Assembly (NCBI RefSeq): GCF_015560805.1
Contig: NZ_JADMSO010000001.1
Coordinates: 248,001-312,000, forward strand
Direction: 5' to 3'
From: Mediterraneibacter glycyrrhizinilyticus
GTDB taxonomy: Bacteria; Bacillota; Clostridia; Lachnospirales; Lachnospiraceae
DNA length: 64,000 nt
Positions 34,443 through 43,459 of this stretch are shown here, in pieces. The notes under the pieces are model-generated. The model did not search any database. It was not told the DNA's origin and saw nothing but the letters and a program-made list of their open reading frames with translations. The translations under genes were made by a program, and so were the position numbers. The number at the start of each line of letters is the position of its first letter. Position 1 is the stretch's first letter.

Positions 34443-35348
34443 TTACCGTGCAACAGACGGATCATCGTGCTCCCGTGAAAAAAGTTCCTTGTATTCTTTC
34501 GGGGAGAGCCCGTATTCTTTTTTAAATGCGCGGAAAAAGCTGGAATAATCTTTAAAACCATACATCAGATACGCTTCGCTTATGCTGGTTTGCGCGAGGA
34601 TCGCATCCCGGCACATAGCGAGGCGTTTTTTTGTGATAAACTGATGGACGGAAAGACCGAGGTTGTCCTTAAACACATGGGAAATGTGATATTTGCTCAC
34701 AAAAAACTGCCGGGAAAGTGAATCAAGGGAAAGATCCTCGTCCAGATGATCTTCGATAAACTGGAGTAGACTGCGGTAAAGGTGTTGCTCCTCGTGGGCG
34801 GACTTCGGGTGTTCTTTCTCGTAGATCGTCCGGTTCAGGTGCAGGATCAGATCATTGACGCAGAGCGTGATCTGGGTTTCTTTTCCAAAACGTTCGGAGT
34901 GGATTTCCTCGATCAGACGAAATACTTTTGACTGCAGGGCGTTGAACGCGATCACATCATAATGGAAAATGTACCGTTTGGTGACGAGCACTTGCTGCAT
35001 CAGATAGACATAATCGGAAGAAATCTGCAGAAGCTGATTGCAGTATTCCTCGCTGATCCAGAATACAAAACGGCGGTACGGCGCTTTTCCGTCGAGAAGT
35101 TTCGCGTAATGCTGCACATGCGGCGGGATCACGATGACGTCGCCGGGCTTGAGCGACAGGATCTCGTCGTTGATGTTGATCGAGACATTTCCCTCGAGAA
35201 AAAAATAAAATTCATAATAACTGTGCGCGTGGCTGTCCACACCGTAATAATGACTGTCCTCAAAAGTATCGTTATAGTAATAAATTTCAAAATCTCTGGA
35301 CAGCATATACTGTCGGGGACTGAATGTACTTTGCAGATTTTTTTTCAT
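34443..35348 (-). CDS. AraC-family regulator, divergent from uxuA
   Basis: 301 residues. An N-terminal cupin-type sensing domain (residues 10-150; HAHSYYEFYFFLEGNVSININDEILSLKPGDVIVIPP is a typical AraC cupin) is followed by two helix-turn-helix motifs (LSLDSLSRQFFVSKYHISHVFKDNLGLS and ISEAYLMYGFKDYSSFFRAFKKEYGLSPKEYK). The frame is open upstream, but MKKNLQ at 35348 is preferred because the extra residues are cysteine-rich and cross the uxuA promoter. Read away from uxuA-uxuB, so a uronate-responsive activator of that unit is the simplest reading. Confidence 0.9.
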   Translation of the reverse strand: MKKNLQSTFSPRQYMLSRDFEIYYYNDTFEDSHYYGVDSHAHSYYEFYFFLEGNVSININDEILSLKPGDVIVIPPHVQHYAKLLDGKAPYRRFVFWISEEYCNQLLQISSDYVYLMQQVLVTKRYIFHYDVIAFNALQSKVFRLIEEIHSERFGKETQITLCVNDLILHLNRTIYEKEHPKSAHEEQHLYRSLLQFIEDHLDEDLSLDSLSRQFFVSKYHISHVFKDNLGLSVHQFITKKRLAMCRDAILAQTSISEAYLMYGFKDYSSFFRAFKKEYGLSPKEYKELFSREHDDPSVAR

Positions 35349-35469
35349 TGCTTGCTCCGTTCTGCCGAAAAACCGGCGTTGGTGGTCAACAGATGTCCGA
35401 ACTCTGATATCTGATTTATATTTTACACGGAAACCGCAAGTTTTGCAATGTACACAACAAATAAACCAA

Positions 35470-35498
35470 TTGGATTTTTCGATACGTCCATTTATAAT
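35470..35498 (+). promoter_or_regulatory. uxuA promoter
   Basis: TTGGAT (35470-35475), 17-bp spacer, TATAAT (35493-35498). The weak -35 is consistent with need for an activator such as the divergent AraC protein. Confidence 0.65.
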
Positions 35499-35545
35499 AA
35501 GGGCATCAGAACAACAAGATTCTAAGAAAGTGAGGAACAAGCCTT

Positions 35546-36622
35546 ATGGAAATGACACTGAGATGGTATGGAGCCAAATTTGACACAGTAACTCTGAAGC
35601 AGATTCGCCAGATCCCGGGAGTGACAGGCGTGATCACAACACTGTACGATACGGAGCCGGGCGAAGTATGGAGCAGAGAGCGTATCCGTGCAATGAAAGA
35701 AGAAGTAGAGGCAGCAGGGCTGAACCTGTCCGGTATCGAAAGCGTAAATATCCACGATGCGATCAAGACCGGAGCGCCGGAAAGAGAGCAGTACATTGCC
35801 AACTACATCGAGACTCTGGAAAATCTTGGTAAAGAGGACATTCATCTTGTATGTTATAACTTCATGCCGGTATTTGACTGGACCCGTACAGAGCTGGCGC
35901 GTGTGAGACCGGATGGATCTACGGTACTTGCTTATACGCAGGAAGCTGTTGACGCGATCGATCCGGAGAAGATGTTCGAGTCTATCGCAGGCGATATGAA
36001 CGGAACGATCATGCCGGGCTGGGAGCCGGAGCGTATGGCAAAGGTAAAAGAACTTTTTGAGATGTACAAAGACATTGATGATGAGAAATTGTTTGAAAAT
36101 CTGAAATACTTCCTCGAGAAGATCATGCCGGTTTGCGACAAATATGACATCAACATGGCGATCCATCCGGACGATCCGGCATGGAGCGTATTCGGACTTC
36201 CGAGAATCATCATCAACAAGGCAAACATCCTCCGCATGATGAAAATGGTAGACAACCCGCACAACGGTGTGACATTCTGCTCCGGTTCTTACGGAACCAA
36301 TCTGGAGAATGATCTTCCGGATATGATCCGTTCCCTGAAAGGAAGAATCCACTTCGCACATGTGCGCAACCTGAAATTCATTACACCGACGAACTTCGAG
36401 GAGGCGGCACATCTGTCAAGCGACGGAACATTTGATATGTACGAGATCATGAAAGCATTGTACGATATCGGCTTTGACGGACCGATCCGTCCGGATCACG
36501 GTCGTATGATCTGGGACGAAGTGGCAATGCCGGGATACGGTCTGTACGACAGAGCGCTCGGAGCAACCTACCTGAACGGATTGTGGGAAGCGATCGACAA
36601 AGCGACACAGCGTGGAATCTAG
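35546..36622 (+). CDS. uxuA: Mannonate dehydratase
   Basis: Dehydrates D-mannonate to 2-keto-3-deoxygluconate (KDG), a cytoplasmic step of glucuronate breakdown. At 358 residues it has normal UxuA length. The TIM-barrel metal ligands are visible: His in MAIHPDDPAW, Cys in GVTFCSGSYGTN, His in RIHFAHVRNLK and Asp in IRPDHGRMIW. The N-terminus MEMTLRWYGAKFDTVTLKQIRQIPGV is typical. Heads the uxuA-uxuB unit, 55 bp before uxuB, with a GTGAGGAA ribosome site. Confidence 0.97.
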   Translation: MEMTLRWYGAKFDTVTLKQIRQIPGVTGVITTLYDTEPGEVWSRERIRAMKEEVEAAGLNLSGIESVNIHDAIKTGAPEREQYIANYIETLENLGKEDIHLVCYNFMPVFDWTRTELARVRPDGSTVLAYTQEAVDAIDPEKMFESIAGDMNGTIMPGWEPERMAKVKELFEMYKDIDDEKLFENLKYFLEKIMPVCDKYDINMAIHPDDPAWSVFGLPRIIINKANILRMMKMVDNPHNGVTFCSGSYGTNLENDLPDMIRSLKGRIHFAHVRNLKFITPTNFEEAAHLSSDGTFDMYEIMKALYDIGFDGPIRPDHGRMIWDEVAMPGYGLYDRALGATYLNGLWEAIDKATQRGI

Positions 36623-36676
36623 GATACAAAATTCAGAAAATATCGGAACAGGAGAGCCTGGAAAGGAGCATATACA

Positions 36677-38293
36677 ATGAAATTAAATTTACAGGGAATC
36701 GCTGATAAAAGTCAGTGGGAAGCAAAAGGATATCAACTTCCGCAGTACGACCTGGAGAAGATGATCGCGGCGACAAAAGAGAAACCGTTCTGGATCCATT
36801 TCGGAGCAGGAAACTTGTTCCGTGCATTTCATGCAAATGTTGTACAGAACATGCTCAACGCCGGAGATCTGGATCGTGGTCTGATCGTGGCAGAGGGATT
36901 TGATTATGAGATCGTTGAGAAAATGTACGCGCCGCACGACAATCTTGGAATCGTTGCGACACTGAAAGCGGACGGAACGATCGAGAAAACCGTAGTCGGA
37001 AGCGTGGCGGAGTCTCTTCCGCTGGATTCTGACAATGAAGCCGCTTACGGCAGACTGAAAGAGATCTTTGCAAATCCGTCCCTGCAGATGGCGACCTTTA
37101 CGATCACAGAGAAAGGTTACAGTCTGGTGAACGGAAAAGGCGAGCAGCTTGCGGACGTGACTGCTGATTTCGCGGCAGGTCCGGAGAAACCGGCAAGCTA
37201 CATGGGAAAAGTAACTTCTCTTCTGTATGCAAGATATAAAGCGGACGAGCTTCCGATCGCGATGGTGAGCACAGACAACTGTTCCCACAACGGAGACAAG
37301 CTTTACGCAGCGATCGCAGCATTTGCGAAAGCATGGGCAGAGAACGGAAAAGCGGAAGCGGGATTTGTATCCTACATCGATTCTGAGAAAGTGTCTTTCA
37401 CATGGAGCATGATTGACAAGATCACACCGAGACCGGACGCTTCCGTAGAGAAGATCCTGTTGGATGACGGTGTGGAGGAACTGGAGCCGGTGATCACATC
37501 CAAGAATACTTACGTTGCACCGTTTGTAAACGCTGAGGAGACCGAGTATCTCGTGATTGAGGATGATTTCCCGAACGGACGTCCGGATCTGACAAAGGGC
37601 GGACTGATGTTCACAGACCGTGAGACGGTTGACAAAGTAGAGAAGATGAAAGTCTGCACCTGCTTAAATCCGCTTCATACCTGTCTGGCAGTATACGGAT
37701 GTATTCTCGGATATCAGAAGATTTCCGATGAGATGAACGATGCAGAGTTGAAAAAACTGGTAGAGACCGTCGGATATGTAGAGGGACTTCCGGTAGTTGT
37801 CAATCCGGGAATCCTGGATCCGAAAGCATTTATCGACACGGTTCTTCAGGTGCGTGTACCGAATCCGTTCATGCCGGATACGCCGCAGAGAATCGCAACC
37901 GATACTTCTCAGAAACTGGCGATCCGTTTCGGCGAGACGATCAAAGCGTATGCAGAATCCGACGAACTGGATGTGGCATCCCTGAAACTGATCCCGCTTG
38001 TATTTGCAGGATGGCTGAGATACCTGATGGCAGTAGACGATGCGGGAAATGCGTTTGAACTGAGCCCGGATCCGCTGCTTGATACGGTATGCCCGTATGT
38101 AGCAGGATTCAAACTGGGAGAAGTCGGAGATGTGGCGGAGATCGAAGCTGCATTGAAACCGGTTCTGGAAAATGCAAAAATCTTCGGTGTAAATCTTTAC
38201 GAAGTCGGCATGGCAGAGACTGTATGCAGCTATTTCAAAGAGCTGACAGCAGGCGTCGGAGCCGTTCGCGAAACACTGAAAAAATATGTATAA
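36677..38293 (+). CDS. uxuB: Fructuronate reductase (mannitol dehydrogenase family)
   Basis: 538 residues of the long-chain mannitol dehydrogenase family. The Rossmann-type N-terminus contains IHFGAGNLFRAFHANVVQNML; catalytic region residues include the lysine-containing KVCTCLNPLHTCLAVYGCILGY segment. In this context it reduces D-fructuronate to D-mannonate using NADH. The family also contains tagaturonate and mannitol dehydrogenases, but the position directly behind uxuA and the absence of uxaA favour fructuronate. AAAGGAG precedes the start; a terminator follows. Confidence 0.93.
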   Translation: MKLNLQGIADKSQWEAKGYQLPQYDLEKMIAATKEKPFWIHFGAGNLFRAFHANVVQNMLNAGDLDRGLIVAEGFDYEIVEKMYAPHDNLGIVATLKADGTIEKTVVGSVAESLPLDSDNEAAYGRLKEIFANPSLQMATFTITEKGYSLVNGKGEQLADVTADFAAGPEKPASYMGKVTSLLYARYKADELPIAMVSTDNCSHNGDKLYAAIAAFAKAWAENGKAEAGFVSYIDSEKVSFTWSMIDKITPRPDASVEKILLDDGVEELEPVITSKNTYVAPFVNAEETEYLVIEDDFPNGRPDLTKGGLMFTDRETVDKVEKMKVCTCLNPLHTCLAVYGCILGYQKISDEMNDAELKKLVETVGYVEGLPVVVNPGILDPKAFIDTVLQVRVPNPFMPDTPQRIATDTSQKLAIRFGETIKAYAESDELDVASLKLIPLVFAGWLRYLMAVDDAGNAFELSPDPLLDTVCPYVAGFKLGEVGDVAEIEAALKPVLENAKIFGVNLYEVGMAETVCSYFKELTAGVGAVRETLKKYV

Positions 38294-38305
38294 TCGATGA
38301 AGAAG

Positions 38306-38357
38306 AGGCGGACAGCATGCAGACGCAGGGCGGATGTATGCTGTCCGTCTGCCTTTT
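38306..38357 (+). terminator. Rho-independent terminator after uxuB
   Basis: Arms GGCGGACAGCAT and ATGCTGTCCGTCTGCC around a loop, then TTTT. The GH3 gene starts only 49 bp later, so read-through or a separate promoter must serve it. Confidence 0.75.
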
Positions 38358-38405
38358 GGCAGCGAAAACATGAGAAAATATGAGAACATAAGAGGAGGAT
38401 GAAAA

Positions 38406-40661
38406 ATGGCGTTAAAAGCAGAAGAACATGTAAAGTATTATCATAATCAGAATGGACCGACGATCGGTACGACTTGTCAGAGGGTGATCGAAAAGGACGG
38501 ACTGTATTTCAAAGATCTGGACGGAAGCGGCGAACTGAAAAGTTACGACGACTGGAGACTTCCGGCGAAAGAGCGCGCCGAAGCATATGTAAAGGTGCTG
38601 AGTACAGAAGAAAAGATCGCGCAGTTATTTATTTCCGACTGGCGGATGGGAAAATATCCGGTTACCGGTCCGATGGCGGCAATGGCGCCGAAAGAAGTGA
38701 TCTTAGACGAGAGCGGCGTACTCGATGAAGCGGAATTTCGGGGAAAGACGATCTTCGGAGAACAGTATCTTCCGGGGACGACGACGCTTTTAAAAGAGTG
38801 GTTTTCCAGACATTTGATCCTGCGCGCCAATGCGACTGCGGAAGATATGACTGATTGGCTCAACCAGCTGCAGGCGGTGGCGGAAGAGTGTCCGCACTGG
38901 GTTCCTGTGAGCGTGGCGTCCAACTCCCGCAATGAAAACGGGGAAGTTGTCTTCGGAATGAATGACGCGGCGGGCGTATTTGCAGCCTGGCCGGGGACAC
39001 TTGGGATCGCGGCAGCAGTCAAAGGCGCAGGATTGGAATTGATCGATGAATTTGCGGATTGTATCCGCCGTGAGTGGAATGCCTGCGGTCTGCGAAAAGG
39101 ATATATGTACATGGCGGATATTATGACCGATCCGAGATGGCAGCGTTCTTACGGTACGTTCGGCGAGGATCCGGAATTGGTCTGCGCGGTGATGGAGCGT
39201 CTGATCCCGGGGATCCAGGGAAGTAAAGAGGGTGTGACGGCGGACGGCGTGGCAGTGACAACGAAGCATTTTCCGGGCGGCGGCGCAAGAGAAAACGGAT
39301 TTGATCCTCATTATGCAGCCGGACAGTGGAACGTTTATGCAACCGAAGGCTCTCTGCAGAAATACCATATTCCTGCATTTAAGACGGCGGTGGAAAATCA
39401 TACTTCCGCGATCATGCCGTACTATTCCAAACCGGCGGCTTCAAAAAGTGCGGCGCAGACAGACTGCGAGGGAAATCCATGCGAAATGGAGCCGTTCGGG
39501 TTTGCATATAACCGTACATTTATCCAGACAATGCTTCGCGAGCAGCTTGGCTTTCAAGGCTATATCAATTCGGATACCGGTATCGTCCATAATATGTGCT
39601 GGGGTGTGGAAATGCTGGACTCCGCAGAACGGATCGGTTTTGCGGTCAACCATGCGGGCGTGGATCTGATCAGCGGTCTGTTTGACAACGAAGCGGGAAT
39701 GGAAGCTTACAACCGTGGAAAAAATGATTACTATGAGACACATCCGGTTCCGGACGGATTTACAAAAGAACAGCTTGTGCTCACAGATGAAGCTCTGGAT
39801 CGTGCGGTTGCGCGCACATTGCAGGAAATGTTTGAACTCGGGATGTTTGAAAATCCATACCGCAGTGCGAAAGACGCGGTACAAGCGGTAGGAGAACAGG
39901 CGGACTGGGATGCGGCAGCAAGAGTGCACAGACAGAGCGTCGTTCTGCTGAAAAATGACGGAACACTTCCGCTCATAGATGAGAAATGCGCACAGAAGAA
40001 ATTCTATGTGGAAGCGTTCAAAAAAGACGCCGCGCAGGCAGAAGAGGCGACAAAGGCTCTGAGAGAAATGTTTGCGGACCGGATACTGACCGACGATCCG
40101 GGCGAGGCAGATTTCGCAGTGTTGATGGTAACACCGTCCAGCGGAGAATATTTCAATGCGACGCCGGGATATCTGGAATTGGATATCTGTGACGGCAAGA
40201 CGGTCTGCAACGTGGACGCAGATGGAAAGCCGGAGGCGAGCACGCACGAAGAGACTACACTTTCCGGCGCAGACCGGATCCGCGAGATTGCGGAAGCGGT
40301 TCACAAAAACGGCGGAAAAGTCATTGCGAATATCAACTTTACGCTTGCATGGGAAGTCGGAAATGTAGAGCGGTATGCGGATGCACTTCTGGCAGGATTC
40401 GATACCTATCCGAATGCGACGCTGGATGTGATCTTCGGGCGTTTCTCCCCGGTCGGAAAATTGCCGCTCACACTTCCGAAAGGCGATGAAGTGCTGGCGG
40501 TGAATGCAGACGGCGTCTGTATCAGTCCGAACGATGTGCCGGGATATGACAAAGATCAGTATATGCCGGATGCAATGAAAGACGAGAACGGAAAAGCGTA
40601 TGCTTACCGGGATGCGGCAGGCAATTACTATGAGCTGAATTTTGGGTTGAGTTACGAATAA
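38406..40661 (+). CDS. Glycoside hydrolase family 3 protein
   Basis: 751 residues in canonical GH3 order, without signal peptide. The TIM-barrel domain has WQRSYGTFGEDPELV, the substrate-binding KHFPGGGARENG, and the nucleophile region GFQGYINSDTGIV (D390). The C-terminal sandwich domain begins HRQSVVLLKNDGTLPL. The sequence ends early after the sandwich domain without a full fibronectin-like tail (ends FGLSYE). Between uxuAB and the kdg genes it probably removes beta-linked sugars (glucose or xylose) from uronate-containing glycosides; exact specificity cannot be read. GAGGATG ribosome site. Confidence 0.92.
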   Translation: MALKAEEHVKYYHNQNGPTIGTTCQRVIEKDGLYFKDLDGSGELKSYDDWRLPAKERAEAYVKVLSTEEKIAQLFISDWRMGKYPVTGPMAAMAPKEVILDESGVLDEAEFRGKTIFGEQYLPGTTTLLKEWFSRHLILRANATAEDMTDWLNQLQAVAEECPHWVPVSVASNSRNENGEVVFGMNDAAGVFAAWPGTLGIAAAVKGAGLELIDEFADCIRREWNACGLRKGYMYMADIMTDPRWQRSYGTFGEDPELVCAVMERLIPGIQGSKEGVTADGVAVTTKHFPGGGARENGFDPHYAAGQWNVYATEGSLQKYHIPAFKTAVENHTSAIMPYYSKPAASKSAAQTDCEGNPCEMEPFGFAYNRTFIQTMLREQLGFQGYINSDTGIVHNMCWGVEMLDSAERIGFAVNHAGVDLISGLFDNEAGMEAYNRGKNDYYETHPVPDGFTKEQLVLTDEALDRAVARTLQEMFELGMFENPYRSAKDAVQAVGEQADWDAAARVHRQSVVLLKNDGTLPLIDEKCAQKKFYVEAFKKDAAQAEEATKALREMFADRILTDDPGEADFAVLMVTPSSGEYFNATPGYLELDICDGKTVCNVDADGKPEASTHEETTLSGADRIREIAEAVHKNGGKVIANINFTLAWEVGNVERYADALLAGFDTYPNATLDVIFGRFSPVGKLPLTLPKGDEVLAVNADGVCISPNDVPGYDKDQYMPDAMKDENGKAYAYRDAAGNYYELNFGLSYE

Positions 40662-40704
40662 GAGAGTGTGAAAGAGATTGTCTTGAAACAGACAGATAGA
40701 AACA

Positions 40705-40740
40705 GGGGCAGATGTGACTTGTATGAGTCGCGTCTGCCCC
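40705..40740. terminator. Terminator between convergent GH3 and AgcS genes
   Basis: GGGGCAGATGTGACT and AGTCGCGTCTGCCCC around a six-base loop, with TAAAATATTT after it on the plus strand. It probably serves both directions. It belongs to a group of similar CAGGGG-type hairpins in this window. Confidence 0.78.
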
Positions 40741-40765
40741 TAAAATATTTCCATAAAAAACAGGT

Positions 40766-42160
40766 TTAACGCAGTTTTTTCACCCGCTTCATGGCGCTGG
40801 TCACCATGCCGCCCAGAGCAAATAAAGCCAGAGCATTTGGGATTACCATTAAGTTGTTGAACATATCGGATAACTCCCATACGAGGTCGTTGGAAGCAAG
40901 TGTTCCGAGAAAGATAAATACAAGTGCGAGCACGGTATAGATCTTCGTAGATTTTTCACCGAATAAATAGGAAACATTGATCTTTCCGAACAAATTCCAG
41001 CCGAGGATCGTGGAAAATGCGAAGAAGAACAAGGTAACGGCAACAAACTGTGCGCCCAGCTGTTCTCCGAATACTGCGCCGAATGCTGTCTGAGCAAGGT
41101 TGGTCTTGTCTACAACTTCCAGAGCGGATCCGGTGTAGCCGTTTGCAAGAATTCCGCCTTTTGTATACAAGGTAGAAATTACAACCAGAGCATTTAAGGT
41201 CAGAACGACGAATGTGTCGATAAATACACCGACCATAGCCACGCACCCCTGTTCATGCGGAGATTTTACCTGTGCCAGTGCGTGGGCATGCGGTGTGGAA
41301 CCCATACCGGCTTCATTGGAAAAAAGCCCGCGCTTCGCACCCTGTGTCATTGCAGTTTTGATCGCGGCTCCGAAAGAACCTCCGATGATAGCCTGAGGCT
41401 GGAATGCGTATGTAAAGATCATTGCAAAAGTCTCCGGCAAATACTTGAATCTTGCGATCAGGACGATCAGTCCTCCAAGCAGAAAGACTGCGGCCATGAT
41501 CGGGACCAGCTTTTCGGTGACGGATGCAAGTCGTTTGATCCCTCCGAGAAAAATAAATCCGCAGATAATGACAAGGATGATTCCTACGACCCAAGACGGA
41601 ATGCCGAATGCCGTTTCACAGGTAGAGCCGATCGAGTTGGACTGCACCATACATCCGAAGAATCCCAGAGCAAGTGTGATCGCGATGGCGAAAAATCCGG
41701 CAAGAAATTTACCGAGAGGACCTTTAAACGCCGTAGTGATATAGTAAACCGGACCACCCTTGATCGTTCCGTCCTTTTGTACGATACGGGTTTCCTGCGC
41801 AAGCGTTGCCTCGGCATAGATGGTCGCCATGCCAAAGAACGCGATGATCCACATCCAGAAAATAGCGCCGGGACCACCGGTAAGGATCGCGCCGGAAGCT
41901 CCGACGATATTTCCGGTTCCGACCTGAGCTGCGATCGCGGTTGCAAGAGCCTGAAAAGAGCTCATACCGGAGTCGTGTTTTTTTCCGTTGAGTGTCAGTG
42001 TTCCGAATACACGAGACATTCCCTCTTTGAAGCAGCGCACCTGGACAAAATGGGTTTTGAAAGAATAAAAGAGTCCGACTGCGATCAACATAAAAAATAA
42101 AATGTAGTCAGACAAGTAGCTGTTGATTGTTTGGACAATCGGTAATAAAGTTTCAGACAT
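40766..42160 (-). CDS. Sodium:alanine/glycine symporter (AGCS family)
   Basis: 464 residues with about eleven membrane segments. The family signature region is SSFQALATAIAAQVGTGNIVGASGAILTGGPGAIFWMWIIAFFGMATIYAEATLAQ, and KRGLFSNEAGMGSTPHAHALAQ follows later. AGCS proteins import alanine or glycine with Na+. Start at 42160 with AAGGAGAG. A glycine riboswitch and an intrinsic terminator lie in its leader, which supports glycine as a substrate and implies shut-off of import by glycine. It interrupts the uronate locus and seems unrelated to it. Confidence 0.93.
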   Translation of the reverse strand: MSETLLPIVQTINSYLSDYILFFMLIAVGLFYSFKTHFVQVRCFKEGMSRVFGTLTLNGKKHDSGMSSFQALATAIAAQVGTGNIVGASGAILTGGPGAIFWMWIIAFFGMATIYAEATLAQETRIVQKDGTIKGGPVYYITTAFKGPLGKFLAGFFAIAITLALGFFGCMVQSNSIGSTCETAFGIPSWVVGIILVIICGFIFLGGIKRLASVTEKLVPIMAAVFLLGGLIVLIARFKYLPETFAMIFTYAFQPQAIIGGSFGAAIKTAMTQGAKRGLFSNEAGMGSTPHAHALAQVKSPHEQGCVAMVGVFIDTFVVLTLNALVVISTLYTKGGILANGYTGSALEVVDKTNLAQTAFGAVFGEQLGAQFVAVTLFFFAFSTILGWNLFGKINVSYLFGEKSTKIYTVLALVFIFLGTLASNDLVWELSDMFNNLMVIPNALALFALGGMVTSAMKRVKKLR

Positions 42161-42174
42161 TGTTCTCTCTCCTT

Positions 42175-42212
42175 TAAATAAAATAAGAGCAGCCGATAAG
42201 CCGACTGCTCTG
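42175..42212 (-). terminator. Intrinsic terminator in the AgcS leader (riboswitch platform)
   Basis: On the minus strand GAGCAG-T-CGG-CTTAT-CGG-CTGCTC followed by TTATTTTATTT, 15-50 bases before the symporter start and just after the glycine aptamer. Its position suggests it is the expression platform. Confidence 0.72.
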
Positions 42213-42281
42213 AAAAAACACATATAAATCTGAGAAAAGCTGATAATATAACCCTTTTGAATCATAAAAACGGGGATATCA

Positions 42282-42395
42282 CCACTCTGTCTCCTTTACC
42301 TGAGAGATTCAGTCCGTCAGGACCTTACACCTTCGGTACTCATACATGAGTTTTTCCAGAGTATTCTCCGCCTCCAGTCTCCCAATTATGAGATT
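42282..42395 (-). promoter_or_regulatory. Glycine riboswitch (single aptamer)
   Basis: On the minus strand the conserved glycine aptamer elements appear in order: a GGCGGAGAATACTCTGG start, ACCGAAGG, and AATCTCTCAGGTAAA followed by GGAGACAGAG. The opposite flank (CTCATAATTGGGAGACTGG) could be the remnant 'ghost' stem of a second aptamer. A terminator and the AGCS symporter follow. This explains most of the 320-bp gap at 42161-42480. Confidence 0.85.
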
Positions 42396-42420
42396 CAAGA
42401 GGTTTCAATGAATCCACTTC

Positions 42421-42449
42421 ATCTTAGCACAGCGGGAAAATGCTGTCAA
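42421..42449 (-). promoter_or_regulatory. Promoter of the glycine riboswitch/AgcS transcript
   Basis: Minus strand TTGACA (42449-42444), 17-bp spacer, TAAGAT (42426-42421) preceded by TGC. It places the transcription start just before the riboswitch. Confidence 0.68.
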
Positions 42450-42480
42450 TGTATTTGGGGATAAAAACTTCTTATAAATA

Positions 42481-43242
42481 TTAATAAACGTTACTTTCAA
42501 TCTGATGTTTTGTTTTTAATATCATTTCCCTTAATAGTAAAATCCGGGCGTCGCTCATGCGGTCTTTCGGTGCGGAAATACTGATCGCATACGTTGACTT
42601 CCCATTGTATCCTTTTAAGGAAACTGCGATACAACGCACGCCGATCTCATTTTCCTCGTTGTCCAGAGCATATCCGGATCTGCGCGTTTCTTCTATAAGA
42701 TTCATAAAATCGACAAATCTGGTAACGGTATGCTCTGTAAGCTGCTGGATGAAGCTCTGTTTCCAGATCGATTCGATCTTAGCGTCCGGCATATCTGCCA
42801 GAATCGCCTTTCCGACGCCGGAGCAATACAGCGGAATACTTTTTCCGACCATGGAGATCATGCGGACAGAGTTTTGAGAAGCCTCTACTTTGTCAATGTA
42901 AGTTGCATTTATGCCGTCAAGCTGGACAAGATGGACCGTCTCACCGGAATTGGCGGAAAGTTCTTTGATAAAGGGGCGCGCGATGTCGATCATACTGTTT
43001 TGGGATAAAATCTGATTGGATAAACCGCAGATTTTAAAACTAAGACTATATTTGGCTGTCTCTGGATCCTGACGGACATAATCCATGCAGATCAGGGAAT
43101 TTAGGATCCGGTGGACGGTACTTTTATTTAAGTCCAGTGCGGTACTCAATTCCTGAAGCCCCATAGCTCCGTTCTGCGCGAGACATTCGATCGTATGAAA
43201 AATGCGTTCCGATACCTGGATCGGATTTTTGGTATCTGTCAT
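42481..43242 (-). CDS. IclR-family transcriptional regulator (KdgR-like)
   Basis: 253 residues. N-terminal winged helix at 8-75 (SERIFHTIECLAQNGAMGLQELSTALDLNKSTVHRILNSL) and C-terminal IclR effector domain (GETVHLVQLDGINATYIDKVEASQNSVRMIS, IPLYCSGVGKAILA, ENEIGVRCIAVSL). The start at 43242 follows AGGAGG. It lies next to the VOC, kdgA and kdgK genes, whose promoters carry palindromes spaced 20 bp, fitting an IclR protein that represses KDG catabolism and is relieved by KDG or KDPG, as KdgR does in other bacteria. That role is inference. Confidence 0.9.
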   Translation of the reverse strand: MTDTKNPIQVSERIFHTIECLAQNGAMGLQELSTALDLNKSTVHRILNSLICMDYVRQDPETAKYSLSFKICGLSNQILSQNSMIDIARPFIKELSANSGETVHLVQLDGINATYIDKVEASQNSVRMISMVGKSIPLYCSGVGKAILADMPDAKIESIWKQSFIQQLTEHTVTRFVDFMNLIEETRRSGYALDNEENEIGVRCIAVSLKGYNGKSTYAISISAPKDRMSDARILLLREMILKTKHQIESNVY

Positions 43243-43338
43243 AACTGCCTCCTGATACATTTGCATTGTAAATTCTTTAAATCACGTCGTATTGTAGCAT
43301 GTTTCCGGAAAAAGGGGAAGAGGTTTTTATTTTGACTA

Positions 43339-43367
43339 TTGTATCTGATGCGCATACAAGGTATAAT
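43339..43367 (+). promoter_or_regulatory. Promoter of the VOC gene
   Basis: TTGTAT (43339-43344), 17-bp spacer, TATAAT (43362-43367). Three operator-like palindromes start 11 bp downstream, covering the start of transcription and the early transcribed region. Confidence 0.6.
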
Positions 43368-43377
43368 AAGAGAAAAA

Positions 43378-43431
43378 TTCATAATATGAAATTGAGTTCC
43401 GTATTATGAAATTATAATCCGTATCATGGAA
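43378..43431 (+). promoter_or_regulatory. Three operator-like palindromes spaced 20 bp (candidate IclR sites)
   Basis: Centres at 43384, 43404 and 43424. Site 1 is TTCATA-A-TATGAA (perfect), site 2 TTCCGTA-T-TATGAAA, site 3 ATCCGTA-T-CATGGAA (degenerate). The same motif with the same 20-bp spacing occurs before kdgA. The adjacent IclR-family protein is the likely binder. Confidence 0.6.
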
Positions 43432-43459
43432 TAGGAAGAGTCGGAAAGGAGTGTTTGGG

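Noticed and set aside
41255-42100. Plus-strand open frame of 281 codons
   Set aside because: Antisense to the AGCS symporter; low-complexity charged translation and no start signal.
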